From Saururus chinensis (Eukaryota; Streptophyta; Magnoliopsida; Piperales; Saururaceae): a stretch of 64,000 bases of DNA. A program made the position numbers and the translations under genes. Positions 47,739-58,284 of this stretch are shown here, one piece after another (positions within the stretch are counted from its first letter, which is position 1; every line of letters starts with the position of its first letter). The notes beneath the pieces are model-generated. The model was not told the origin of the DNA. It ran no database searches and saw nothing but the letters and a program-made list of their open reading frames with translations. The stretch lies in contig CP141145.1 in the NCBI GenBank assembly GCA_035235625.1, positions 23,748,563 through 23,812,562 of the forward strand, given 5' to 3'.

Positions 47739-49066
47739 GCTTGGTCCTGACTTTCGCGTGTTGGCCTATCCACCTTATAATTCAAGTGCAACGAGAATGA
47801 GCTTTTATGTATCATTATTCTAGATGTAACAACCAATAAGAGAGCGAGTATGCTGGATTCACTTGAACGAAACTAATGCCAACTTCATTGCATTACCAAA
47901 AGAGTAGCAACACCAATCAAGTCCTAGTAAAAAGCCTCATGGGAATGGCCATGAGCAATCTATTGGATACATGAATTTTTCTTTTCCTGATGGCCAAACA
48001 GTTAATGGGGTTTACGGCCTAGCTTAGACTGATAAAGCATGAACTTGCTGCTAATTAAGGGACGAGTGCAAATGATAAGTGGGCTGTGGGAGAGTGGGAA
48101 AGAGGAAAAGTTGGTGATATATGCACGGGATAGTTTCATTCGAAGCTCTTATAAGGATCGTTTGTTTCGCGTGAATCTGAAAAGTTACCTCGAATATCTA
48201 AAAAACCAATCAACTATTATAAACCTTAAGGTATACACAATTGCTTCAACGGAGAAAGCAGATAAAGAGAGGGGAAATAAACCTTCGCTATTGGCTGTCT
48301 TCAGCAAGGGCGAGAGAAGTAGGGGTGGTTATCCACGTTCATAGTTTGGATGTCTATATGCATCCGCATCTATTTTTATATATAGTAGACAATTTTTTGT
48401 GTCAAAGGCGAACACAAGCACAACACTGATCAAATTTTTTGTTTGCCCAAATGAGGAGTTATAGACGCGAATATAACTTTGTTCATGTTTGCATCTACCA
48501 CCCTTCCCCAAAACTCTAATAATTATTAGTGATATATTACTAAATACTAGAGAAAAAAATAGAATTTAATACTTATGTAGCATGTTAGGATATCTAACAT
48601 ACTATATAGATATATAACAACTTAAAAGCATGAATCTAGTACTTTTATAATGAACTAGACAACTTAAAAATATTAATCTAAAACCTATGTAACATGTAAA
48701 GATAATCTTAACATGCTACATAAGTATTTAACTGCTTTAAAGTATGAATCTAGTATTTAAATAGCATGTTGGGACAATTTTAAGATGCTACAGAGTTATT
48801 AGATAATTTGAATTGAGATAAAATTTAGGTTGTGAAGTATTAATTTGTCTATATTTGTATGTGTCTATTTGTATTTGTAGTGGATGGAGTTAGATAAAGT
48901 AAGATACGGAATAGGGTGGACACGGATATGGGGTATGTAAATGGCATACGGACACAAACAACCCTTTGTCCGTGTCTATCTATGTTCGTGAGCACCCCTA
49001 GAGAGAATGGACAGAGAGAAGGGACAACAGGGGAGAAGGAGAAGGATTGAGAGACTAATTTTTCGC
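47739..49066 (+). other. 3' flank of LysM B up to the copy 2 border
   Basis: 47,739-48,275 aligns with the LysM C flank 51,167-51,687 and preserves the site where a CACTA-like terminus sits in C. From about 48,280 to 49,066 the sequence is AT-rich with no recognised gene. The open frame 48,039-48,344 lies in this flank; its aligned counterpart in C is not open, so it is not called. Confidence 0.5.
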
Positions 49067-50731
49067 ATGTGCTAAGGGGTGCTAAAATCATGAGTATGCA
49101 ATGAAAAATAGGATATACATACAAGGAATAACCCTTAGATTAATTAAAAGATAAGATGCAAATTGGTTTAACAATATTCTAATATAATCAAAGAATAGAT
49201 CTCCAATTTCCAAGAGTCCTATGTAGTTACTTCTTGAAGTGGAAGCATAAATGGAATGTTATGAAGCAACCCACATAATTCAACCATTGATTTGCTTAAT
49301 TTTGTTGATTAAAAATTAATGGTAAGTTTATGAGGCATATACGTTAAATTTCCACCCCCCTTCTCATTTTAATATTAGTATATATATTTTAGGACTTCTA
49401 TAACAAAAATTTGAACCCCCTTTTTAAGTTTAATAATAGCGGGGATTATGATTAATAGAGGATTTTTATAACACAAATCTTTGTTCTCTTTTTATTTTAA
49501 TAAGTTCTAAACAACTGGGAACTATGAAATCTATTTTTACGTGGCTACGAGGTTATACTTATGGGGGATATCAATGTAATATTTTAGATATTTAAAATTT
49601 TAAATTAATTAAGAGTTACTTTAAATGGGAAATATAGGTATAATGTGGCAAAACCGCATTCTCACTTTAAGTAATAATATAAATATAAATATAAATATAA
49701 ATTGCTTACACATGGGCCCTTGAAAAATCATTCATAGCAAATGACATTTGAAAGGATACTGATAAACTTACACCATTTTCTGTCAAATAAATTTTTACAC
49801 CAGGTTTTATTTAAACTAAAAAAATAAATATTTCATGTGAAATGAGAATAAGAGGACCTACTTTACATCTTTTCTTTTATTCCGCATAAAGTGTAGGAAA
49901 ATCATTAACTACCCCAATTAAAATGAACACTTGCTCACAGTAAAATGACTCGGCCAATTTAAAATGTGGCCCATTTAACTTTTCAAGATGATTCAATTTT
50001 AACAAAGGCCCATAAACTAACTGGAGTCCACTATTGTCAATGAGTATTTTTAACGTGCTCAATCGAAAGAGGATGTCAGCTCAGCTCCATGGCTGCAAGG
50101 CGAGTAACGGTGACGTTAAAAAATGACGTCAAAAGCCTACTTCATTTTCCATGAACCTATTTTTGTGAGTCCCACTCATAAATGATGATAAGCCGTTTTT
50201 GAAAGTCAGGTAAACATTTTTCCTGCAAGGCCATGATATTTGACGGCAATAGAGCTGCAGCTCTGCCTAGTATTTTCTCTTTCAAAATTTAGAGGACCCC
50301 GTTGATTGAATTATCGTTTACTATGGCCAAGCTCCGGTGACTTCCACACTAACCTTCTTCAATGCCATACTAAAGACATTTGTAGGTGTAACTCGTAATA
50401 ACCCAATCAAACACATATTATCAACCATTGATTAATCATAGATTGAAAACTAAAGTACTAATATAAGGCATCAAAGTTAATATATTTTACACATCCCTAA
50501 CAAGTGAGATAATCTTTGAATGCGTTTCCAGAGTCAAGTCCATTTCTTATGATTTTGCAACACTTTCAGGCAAGTTGATCAATTTTTTATTGGCTCTTTA
50601 AATACTAGATGAACCGGCGCTCTCACAACGAGGCAGACCATGGGGGATAGTAACTAGAAGCCGGCTTCTGAATGCTCATGCTGCTTCATTGATACCAACG
50701 ATGTGTCTACTCTTGTTTCATTTGTACCCCC

Positions 50732-50739
50732 TATAAATA
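50732..50739 (+). promoter_or_regulatory. TATA box of LysM gene C
   Basis: TATAAATA, 64 bases before the ATG, as in A. The segment between GAACCGGCGCTCTCAC and the AAGCCGGC word is full length here (50,630-50,660), as in B, and shortened in A. Confidence 0.75.
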
Positions 50740-50795
50740 GAGAGGCGTCAGTGAGAGTAAAAGCAAGCCAAAGGATACAGAAAGCAAAGATAGCC

Positions 50796-51166
50796 ATGGC
50801 CGGCAAAACAACAGCAATGTTCTTCAACTTGATTGCCCTGCTTTCTTTCCTTCTCATTATTTCCATGGTGGATGGTAGACTATTTGGCAGTAAGTCACTA
50901 AAATGCTGCTTACAGTGTCTGCATATGCCAGAACATTATGCATATTTCTTTTATCAATCTGACATTTGTTTATACCCACAGATGACTTTGGAAAGGCGAG
51001 TACACCTGAATGTGAGTCGGTGTTTGGAGTGGGTTCAGGTGACACATGCTTTGGCGTGACCCAACTCTTCAACTTGACCACTGAATCTTTCAATGACCTC
51101 AACCCCAACCTGGACTGCGACAAGCTGTTTGTTGGCCAGTGGCTCTGCGTTGCAGGGAGTGTCTAA
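50796..51166 (+). CDS. Small secreted single-LysM protein, paralogue C
   Basis: Exons 50,796-50,889 and 50,982-51,166 encode 92 residues. The protein is identical to A except for Ala instead of Ser in the signal peptide core (NLIALL). The few nucleotide differences in exon 2 are silent. Signal peptide, four-Cys LysM domain and intron are as in A. Intron and flanks also match closely, more closely than the noncoding blocks 10 kb downstream, which suggests a recent origin plus possible gene conversion or uneven constraint. It should be secreted to the cell wall space and bind GlcNAc-containing glycans, by family inference. Confidence 0.9.
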
Positions 51167-52013
51167 GCTTGTCCCATGACTTTGGCATGTTGGTCTCTCT
51201 ACCTTATAATTAATGTGTGCAACGAGAATGAACTTTTATGTATCCCTATTCTAGATGTAACAACCAATAAGAGAGTGAATATGCTGGATTCACTTGAACG
51301 AAACTAATGCCAACTCCATTGCATTACCAAAAGAGTATCAACACCAATCAAGTCCGTAAAAAGCCTCATGGGAATGGCCTTGAGCAATGTATTTAATACA
51401 TGAATTTTTCTTTTCCAGATGGCCACGTAGTTGATGGGTTTTGATGCCCAACTAAAACTTAAAAAGCCTGAACTTGTTGCTAAGGGACGAGTGCGAATTA
51501 TAGGTGGGTTGTGAGAGAGTGGGAAAGATGATAAGGATCCTCAGGTTAGTTTCATGCGAAGCTCTTGTTAGGGTATGTTTGTTTCATCGGAAATGAATAT
51601 GAAAAGTAACCTTAAATATCTAACATCTGTTGTAAACATTACTTTACACAATTGCTTCAATGGACAAAGGAGACGAAGAGAGGAGGACACTATAACAAAA
51701 ATTAGCTATGTTTAAAAAGCGTAACAATAAGAGCTAAAAAACGTTCCCATTGAAACTGCTAATTTACGAGACTTATGAAAAAAAGTCTTTCATAGTGATT
51801 ATTAGCGACATTGTTTTTGCACGGCAAATAAGCATTTGCAATGATTTATATTTGTGTCGCAAATATCATTTTGGTGATGACTATTAAATGTCACTAAGGG
51901 CTTAATTTATAGTGACGTTTCATTTTTAACGTCGCTAAAATAATATTATTTAGTAACATTTTATTAAAAACATTGCTAATAGTCAAAATTTTAGTACCCG
52001 TAGATAAGCGTCA

Positions 52014-52017
<4 letters not shown>

Positions 52018-52077
<60 letters not shown>
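52018..52077. repeat. (TA)n microsatellite, about 30 units
   Basis: Uninterrupted alternating TA run inside the CACTA-like region. Confidence 0.95.
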
Positions 52078-52084
<7 letters not shown>

Positions 52085-52839
52085 TTATTAACGATGCTTC
52101 AATTTTTTTTTTAAATAACACTCCATTTGGTGGGAGGAGGGGAGAGGGAGGGGCTGAAGTGCAGGGGAGGTGCACTAGACTTTGGCAGGTAGCAGGGGGA
52201 GCATGGAGGGGGTACACAGCGGAGGGGTGTCAAACTCTAGCAAGAGGGGTCAGTGCCCCCCTCTAATCAGTAGCAAGGGAGGGGAAGGGGTGCCGGAATC
52301 TAGCGGGAGGAGCCGGACTCTGGCGTCTCTCCTTTAATCGACAACATGAGAGGGGGGAGGTTGGCAGATGGTGCAGTGTTGGGGGAGCAACAATGGATGG
52401 GCGTGCCAATAGTAGAAGGGAGAGGCATGGGGGAATTAATGGTGGCAAGGCGCGGGAGAAATTTTGCCTGCGTGTACGTGCATATTTTTGTGGGTGAAAT
52501 TTCACATGTCCAGAGGAAAAGTCAGCATTAATGACATTCATATTTAAACATCGCTAATAATCCAAGCTATTAGTGACATTTACTTGTACTCATAAATATA
52601 AAAAAATCTTGGCCCATTCGGGCTCGACGTATTTGTAACGCTTAATATAAAGTGTCGCAAATACACTATGAATTTGTGAAGCTTTATATTAAATGTTGCA
52701 AATATTATGTATTTGCGATGTTTAGTATTAAACATCACAAATAGTATCATTTTAAATATTAATTTATATTTAATATATATTATTTAAATATATAATATAT
52801 AAAAATATAATATATAATTACAAAAAAAATTTAAAACTA

Positions 52840-54545
52840 ATTTCTTAAGTTCTATTTTTGTGAGATTAAGCTCATGTGCATATGCGTGAACCTTAACTGT
52901 GTGGGCTATCGGATTTCGAGTTGAAGACGAACATACTTTAGGGGGCAGGTAGGTTGCATGCCCCCATTTGCCATCGGATATAAAAAAATTAAATTAATTT
53001 CATTAGTTATGTTTATGTGAGTTGTTGTATTGAAATATGATGTCCTACATAGTTGGGGCTCACGTTGATTTGCGTTACCCAACTCACACAAACAAGACTG
53101 AAGATATTAATTTAAGGTTTTGCAAAAAATGCAACTCTTACTGTTGGAGGTATGATATCATCATCAAATATATATTTCTGTTTAAGGCTTCAACTTTGAT
53201 TTTAATTGAAGTAACTTACAACTGCCTGCAGTTCATGACTGCATTTTCTCACCAACTTGGCTACAAGTTAACATTTGATATTCAACTTCCAATTATGGTA
53301 ACTGGGCCTCACTCGATACGCTTACATTAATTTGGATATGAAGTTCCACATGCTTTTGTTTACCCCTGCCCATTTTCATAGCCAAAGTTCGATCAAAGTC
53401 ATTTAATAGTTTACTTGATTGGAATAATGCACATGAGCCCAGTCTAACACATACAAAATTGAAGAAATTAATTAATTATTTTTATATATACATCATTGGA
53501 TTTCCCATATGTGTAAATCTAGGCTTTGAGCGCTGACAAATCGAGATCTAACGTGCATAAGCCCAGTCTCACTCAAATCTATACATCTCAAATAATTATA
53601 AATTATATTTTATTTAATATATCTCATAATTTAAATAATAAAAATGATAGTTATTTGCGATGTGTACTACTATACGCCACAAATAATAAGACTACTTGTG
53701 ATGCATAGTGTATATGTCAAAAATAAAATAGTTATTTGAGACGTATACATTTATATGTCGCAAATAACCTTGTTATTTACAACATATACATCTATGCATC
53801 ACAAATAATTATAAATTATCTTATCTTATTTTATTAAATATATTTTATTTAAATCAACTTATATATTATTTAATACATACATACACAATATATAATTTAG
53901 AAAAAAATAAATTAAATTCTTTATTCCCATTTGTGTGAGCCAGGGCTTTAAGAGCCAACAACCGACAACACTAGGAGGCATGCAATGTGCCTACCCCTTG
54001 GGTTATGTTCATCATCATATCAAAATTCAACGGCCCATATAGCATGAACTCATGCTTACATGCATTACCATATCTCACACAAATGAGATTGAAGATATTA
54101 ATTTAATTTTTTTCAAATATGAAAACTCATAGAGTTGGGGCGTGACCCTAGTCTTACACAAATGAAGCTAAAGAAATTATTTAAATTTTTTTAAAATTCA
54201 GACGGAATAAGGGGGCATGCAACCTTCTTGCCCCCTTAAGTTATCTACATCATCAAATCAAAATCCGACTACCTCACATAGCAGGGTCTTATGCAAATGT
54301 GACTGAAAAAATTAACATAATTTTTTTGAAATCTGATGGTCCCTAGGGCCGTAGGATGAGCCCAATCTCACACAAACGAGACTAATGAAATTAATTTAGT
54401 TTTTTGATATCCGAAGGCAAAAGGGGACATGCAACCTACCTACCAATGAGTTATGTTCATCATCGAATCAAAATTCAACAACTCATAGAGCCGGGGCTCA
54501 AGCTAATAGGCATGAGCTCAGTGTGACAGAAACAAGACTTAAGAA
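52840..54545. repeat. GTGAGCCC-type tandem repeat block in copy 2
   Basis: Units of roughly 150-220 bp with the words GGGGGCAGGTAGGTTGCATG, ATCATCAAATCAAAATCCGA, GGGGCTCACGTTGATTTGCG and GTCTCACACAAACGAGACTA occur near 52,860, 53,040, 53,400, 53,930, 54,120, 54,190, 54,350 and 54,420. The same family is at 35,018-35,911, 41,996-42,110 and 58,290-59,005, with a stray unit near 6,070. Confidence 0.7.
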
Positions 54546-55087
54546 AATAATTTTAATTTTTTTTGTAATTATATAACATATATCTATTTATTGTATAATA
54601 TATTATGTAATTTAAATGATATATGTTAAATATAAACTAATATTTAAAATAATACTATTTGTGATGTTTAATATAAAGCATCACAAATATGCTACATATT
54701 TGTGATACTTTATATTAAATGTTATTGTATTTGTGACACTTAATTTAAAATGTCACATTTATTCTACATATTTTCTATGCTTGGTATTAAATGTTGCAAA
54801 TAGTATTATTTTAAATATTAGGATATATTTAATATACATTTTTTAAATTACATAATATCAACAGGCAAGTAGGTCGAATGTCCCCAATTGTCATTGAATA
54901 TAAAAAAAATTAAATTAATTTCAATAGTCCCATTTATGTTAGATTGAGTTCACTTCCTGGCTATGTAGGTTGTGAGATTTTTAAAAAATAAAATTATTTT
55001 TTCAGTCCCATTTGCATAATCCTCAACTGTGTGGTGTATCAGATTTTGATTCGATGATGTAGATAACTTAGGGGGAAGGTAGGTAAG

Positions 55088-55407
55088 TGTTGTGAACGTC
55101 CTAGGGGCTGCCACATATTAGGGTAATTATATAATAAGGGTATTTAGGTAATTAAGTTAATTAGGGTTTTCTTTAATTATGTTAACGGGCCTTAGACATC
55201 TATTAGTAAGCCCATTAGTTTGCTTATTTAAATGTAAGGGCTACGCCGTAATCAGTTAGGAAATAAATGATTAGTTCTCTCTTCTTCTCTTCTCCCTCTC
55301 CTTCCTGTCCAGCGGCCATGCCGCTATCCTTTCCCTTTCCCGGCGCCGCTCCTGTCCTGTTACCGGCTAGCGGCTAGCCAGGCCGTTGTGCCACTCCGGG
55401 CACAACA
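55088..55407 (+). repeat. 5' long terminal repeat of the gene-capturing retrotransposon
   Basis: 320 bp, TGTTGTG to CACAACA. It contains a pyrimidine-rich CTCTCTTCTTCTCTTCTCCC stretch (R/U5-like) and GGCCGTTGTGCCACTCCGGG near its end. It lacks an 18-19 bp segment that the 3' LTR has after GGGGCTGCC. Confidence 0.92.
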
Positions 55408-55420
55408 TTGGTATTGGAGC
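55408..55420 (+). promoter_or_regulatory. Primer binding site (tRNA-Met type)
   Basis: TTGGTATTGGAGC directly after the 5' LTR matches the plant tRNA-iMet primer binding consensus TGGTATCAGAGC at 10 of 12 positions after the first T. It supports the 5' to 3' orientation on the plus strand. Confidence 0.75.
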
Positions 55421-55541
55421 TATTGATCCCCAGACACCACAGTTGCCAGAGCCGCCGGATCCTCCACCGCGGTTGCCCAATGTTCAGCCACCACTGGATG
55501 GCTGCAGCGGCGGTGGAGGACGGGGAGGCGTCAACGGCCAC

Positions 55542-56318
55542 ATGGCCGTTGGCCGCATCCTCTCGGAGCACCACCTCTACGAACTGGCCCTTGCCAGCTT
55601 CCGCCACGCCTGCGAGCTCCAGCCCACCGATCTCTGTGGCCACTACCGCACCGGTAACGCCCTCCACGCCCTCGGAAAGGTCACTGCTTGCAGGGAAGAG
55701 TTCGTCCTTGCCATGGAGGCGGCAGAGACGGACAGCGCTGCCCACCTCCTTCCCCAGATCCACGTCAACTTGAGTATCGCCCTGGGGGCCGCAGGCCTAG
55801 TCCTCGCCACCTGCGAGCACTACAGGGAGACAGTGATCCTGAGCCCAGCCCATTTCTGGGCACTGAAGCTCCTCGGAAGCGCCTTGCTTGGCGTCGGTGG
55901 GTACCGGGCGGCGGAGAAGGCGCTGGAGGAGGCCATCTTCCTCAAGCCCGACTACGTTGACACGCACTGCAACCTCGGATCAGCGCTCCACGATCTTGGT
56001 GATGACGAGCGGGTAGTGCAGGAGTTCCAGAAGGCGATTGACCTGTGACCTGGCCATGTCAACGCCCTTTACAACCTTGGCGGGCTCTATATGGGCATGG
56101 GTCGCTACCAGAGGGCCGCGGATATGTACACCCGGGTGCTGGCCGTCTGGTCCACCCACTGGCGCGCACAGCTCCACAGGGTTGTGGCCCTGCTTGGCGC
56201 CGGCGAGGCTGAGGAGGCGTGGTGGGCACTGAAGGAGGCATTCAAAGTGACCAACCGCATCGAGTTGTACGGCGCCATTGCCCACATGACAGTGTTGCAG
56301 AAGAAGAAGCCCAAGAGC
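55542..56318 (+). pseudogene. Captured TPR-repeat fragment of a plant calcium-binding TPR family protein
   Basis: Translation from the ATG at 55,542 gives tetratricopeptide repeats: HLYELALASFRHACELQPTD, then YRAAEKALEEAIFLKPDYVD and GHVNALYNLGGLYMGMGRYQ, followed by AGEAEEAWWALKEAFKVTNR. The order and wording match the TPR half of the plant family typified by Arabidopsis At1g05150/At2g32450 (TPR plus EF-hand-type region), ending near LQKKK. A TGA at 56,046-56,048 replaces the residue before PGHVNALYNL, usually Lys. The EF-hand part and C-terminus of the source gene are absent. It lies inside the LTR retrotransposon in sense orientation, with no intron. The resemblance is recalled family knowledge; the source gene is not in this window. 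Confidence 0.8.
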
Positions 56319-57632
56319 GCCCTCTCCGCCTACTGCGTCTCCAATGGCATCCTCGTAGCTAGGGCCTTCGCCATGGCCGTCGCCAAGATATTCCTGGCGG
56401 CCTACCCGGCGCCCAAGTTTTTCAAGGACGAGATCCTCTCCAAGAAGCCACAGGGAGAATGTGTCCGGCGTATCGTGCTCATGATCGGAGCAATCTCCGC
56501 CATCCTCACCTACTATTGGCGGGCCAAGATGCCAGAGATGGCCCGGCTCACCGCCCTCGTCGAGGACGACCACCAGAAGGCTGCGACCGACATGGCCAAG
56601 GTGCTCGACACCGACCTCTCCTCCACTGCTGTAGCAAACAGCAACAGTGCTCCTCCCAAAGCCCACGCCAGGAACTCCTACGGCCTCTTCTTCGGGGAGT
56701 TCTTCTGCAGGCATGGTATCCACCTCATGGGGACCTCCATCACGTGGCTCTTCCTCGACATCGCCTTCTACAACCGGAACCTCACCCAAAAGAACATCTA
56801 CCCGGCCATCGGCCTCCTGCCTAGTGCTAAGAAGATGAACTCCAACAAGGAGGTGGTTCCGAAAGTTCGAGGGGCGGCTGGCCTTCTGTTTGACCTCCTT
56901 CTCCGGATATTCATCTCCGCTGCAGCTGTAGCCACCGGTCTTCTACGGCTTGGCTGCGGGGGCGGAGGCGGCGGCTGCCTGGTTGTCTCCGGTGGGCGCC
57001 ATGGACGGATAGCAGCAGCGTCGCATGCTGAGAACGGAAAGATCCAACTTGAACCGGATCTTCAGGGATATGGCATGTTAACTTGGGATTTTCTTTCCCG
57101 TGTGCTTTTCATTGGCCGCTGGACCGCTTGCCATCCTGCTCTCTGGCGGTTCAGCGGCAAAGGGGACTCCGGTTCAGTACCTGCCCAGGACTTCCGGGAT
57201 TCAAACCCAGTAAGAACCGACGTGAGACCCACCTTCCATTTATCTTGGCGAAAATTTGGGCCTGTATCCTTATTTTCACCGGGATTCTACCAAAAACGAG
57301 TGATGCTAGAGAGGCATGCTTTCTTTGGTCTGCTGGGCATTTACACAATATGTGTCGGCGTTGAACTTTTATGTGGAACGTGTGTACCTTGGGCATGGGC
57401 TTTCCTACAAGATGGCAGTCCGTTTGGGTGGGCCTTTTGTAAGTCTATCCTACTTTGGCCTCTAAGCGGCCACAAGCATGGACTGAGCCTTCTGAGGGCT
57501 CTAAATTCTGGATGGCCACATGGGTCCCATATGTCACCTATGTCTAAGGCTATTACACCGCTTATGCCTCTGCTGATTGATGCCCTCTGTGGGTCAATCA
57601 TGATGCTGTCTGCTAATACCCTCTATGGGTAA
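56319..57632 (+). pseudogene. Captured Pht1 phosphate transporter fragment and unidentified tail, in frame with the TPR fragment
   Basis: From about 56,364 the same frame gives Pht1-family sequence: AAYPAPKFFKDE, RRIVLMIGAISAILTYYWRA, KMPEMARLTALVEDD, MAKVLDTDL, then FFGEFFCRHGIHLMGTSITW, LFLDIAFYNRNLTQKNIYPA and AKKMNSNKEV (to about 56,855). This is the middle of a proton-phosphate symporter: a membrane segment, the central cytosolic loop and the start of the next segment. Both ends of the transporter are missing, so it cannot transport. From 56,856 to the stop at 57,632 the frame stays open, with Gly-rich and hydrophobic stretches, but matches nothing I recognise; it may be a third captured piece or ancestral element sequence. 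The open frame restarts at ATG 56,091 and is 513 codons. Confidence 0.78.
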
Positions 57633-57939
57633 TCTTGGGGTGCTCTGTAGTCATTGGGATGACCCCGCTTGTTGGAGACCTATGTAGACAGTCTGCTTAT
57701 CCTGCATGCAACAAGTCGAGGCCGCTCCTTTGCTCTGCCCTTGGGTTCTGTTAACTGCACTTCCATCATGTTTGTGCTGGCTTTTGCACGTCTGCTCTTG
57801 TGCCCCACTATCTCTATCATTCGGCGTGTCTCATCAATAGATCCGGACCGGCTGCTCACAGTGGAGCTTTGGTGGGCCCGATGCCTGGAGTTTTGGTCAC
57901 CTCAAGGACGAGGTGCTGCGCCAGTGAAGCGTGGTGGAA

Positions 57940-58279
57940 TGTTGTGAACGTCCTAGGGGCTGCCAGGGGGTGCCACTGGGGCCACATATTAGGGTAATTA
58001 TATAATAAGGGCATTTAGGTAATTAAGTTAATTAGGGTTTTTTTTAATTATGTTAACGGGCCTTAGGCATCTATTAGTAAGCCCGTTAGTTTGCTTATTT
58101 AAATGTAAGGGCTACGCCCTAATCAGTTAGGAAATAAATGATTAGTTCTCTCTTCTTCTCTTCTGCCTCTCCTTCTTGTCCAGCAGCCATGCCGCTATCC
58201 GTTCCCTTTCTCGGCCTCTCTGCACCGCTCCCGTCCCGTTACCGGCTAGCCAGGCCGTTGTGCCACTCTGGGCACAATA
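57940..58279 (+). repeat. 3' long terminal repeat of the gene-capturing retrotransposon
   Basis: 340 bp, TGTTGTGAACG to GGGCACAATA, followed by the GTAAG target duplication. It carries GGGGGTGCCACTGGGG, absent from the 5' LTR, and lacks the GGCTAGC duplication near the 5' LTR end. Confidence 0.92.
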
Positions 58280-58284
58280 GTAAG

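Larger units (their letters stand above)
32846..49066. repeat. Segmental tandem duplication, copy 1 (about 16.2 kb)
   Basis: Homology to copy 2 begins at 32,846 and 49,067 with the shared word ATGTGCTAAGGGGTGCTAAA and continues through corresponding blocks: LysM A with C (34,468 and 50,796), 35,018-35,911 with 54,801-55,087 plus 58,285-58,890, and 41,991-46,950 with 58,890-63,999. Order and orientation are conserved. Copy-specific events are the LTR insertion at 35,917-41,990 and the loss next to LysM A. Because copy 2 starts where copy 1 should end, a head-to-tail tandem arrangement is the simplest reading. Confidence 0.85.
51688..54830 (+). mobile_element. CACTA-like transposon: left terminus and subterminal region; right end not found
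   Basis: CACTATAACAAAAATTAGC at 51,688 fits the CACTA (En/Spm) terminal motif. It is followed by dense direct and inverted words such as AGTGACGTTTC, AACGTCGCTAAAA, TTTGCGATGTTTAATATTAA and AAACATCACAAATA (51,750-52,010, 52,620-52,750, 53,645-53,820, 54,650-54,800). LysM B's flank runs through the same position uninterrupted (about 48,273), so this is an insertion. No transposase frame was recognised, so the element is nonautonomous or its coding part is lost. The reverse-complement terminus with TAGTG was not found, and the element may continue past the retrotransposon to about 59.6 kb. Confidence 0.6.
55088..58279 (+). mobile_element. Nonautonomous LTR retrotransposon carrying captured host gene fragments
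   Basis: 5' LTR 55,088-55,407 (320 bp) and 3' LTR 57,940-58,279 (340 bp), both beginning TGTTGTGAACG. The 5' LTR ends CACAACA, making a 7-bp terminal inverted repeat; the 3' LTR ends CACAATA. GTAAG flanks the element (55,083-55,087 and 58,280-58,284), and copy 1 has the empty site (about 35,295). TTGGTATTGGAGC follows the 5' LTR and resembles a primer binding site for initiator tRNA-Met. GCGTGGTGGAA before the 3' LTR is a plausible polypurine tract of Copia style. The LTRs differ by an 18-19 bp indel, further indels and a dozen or more substitutions, so insertion is not very recent. There is no gag or pol; the interior is filled by host-derived coding sequence. Movement would need proteins from a related element. 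Confidence 0.9.

Noticed and set aside
48039-48344. 101-codon frame downstream of LysM B
   Set aside because: It lies in the shared 3' flank; the homologous region next to LysM C is not open in this frame, and no motif is present.
55980-56789. 269-codon minus-strand open frame
   Set aside because: It is the antisense shadow of the GC-rich TPR/Pht1 coding sequence and matches no family.
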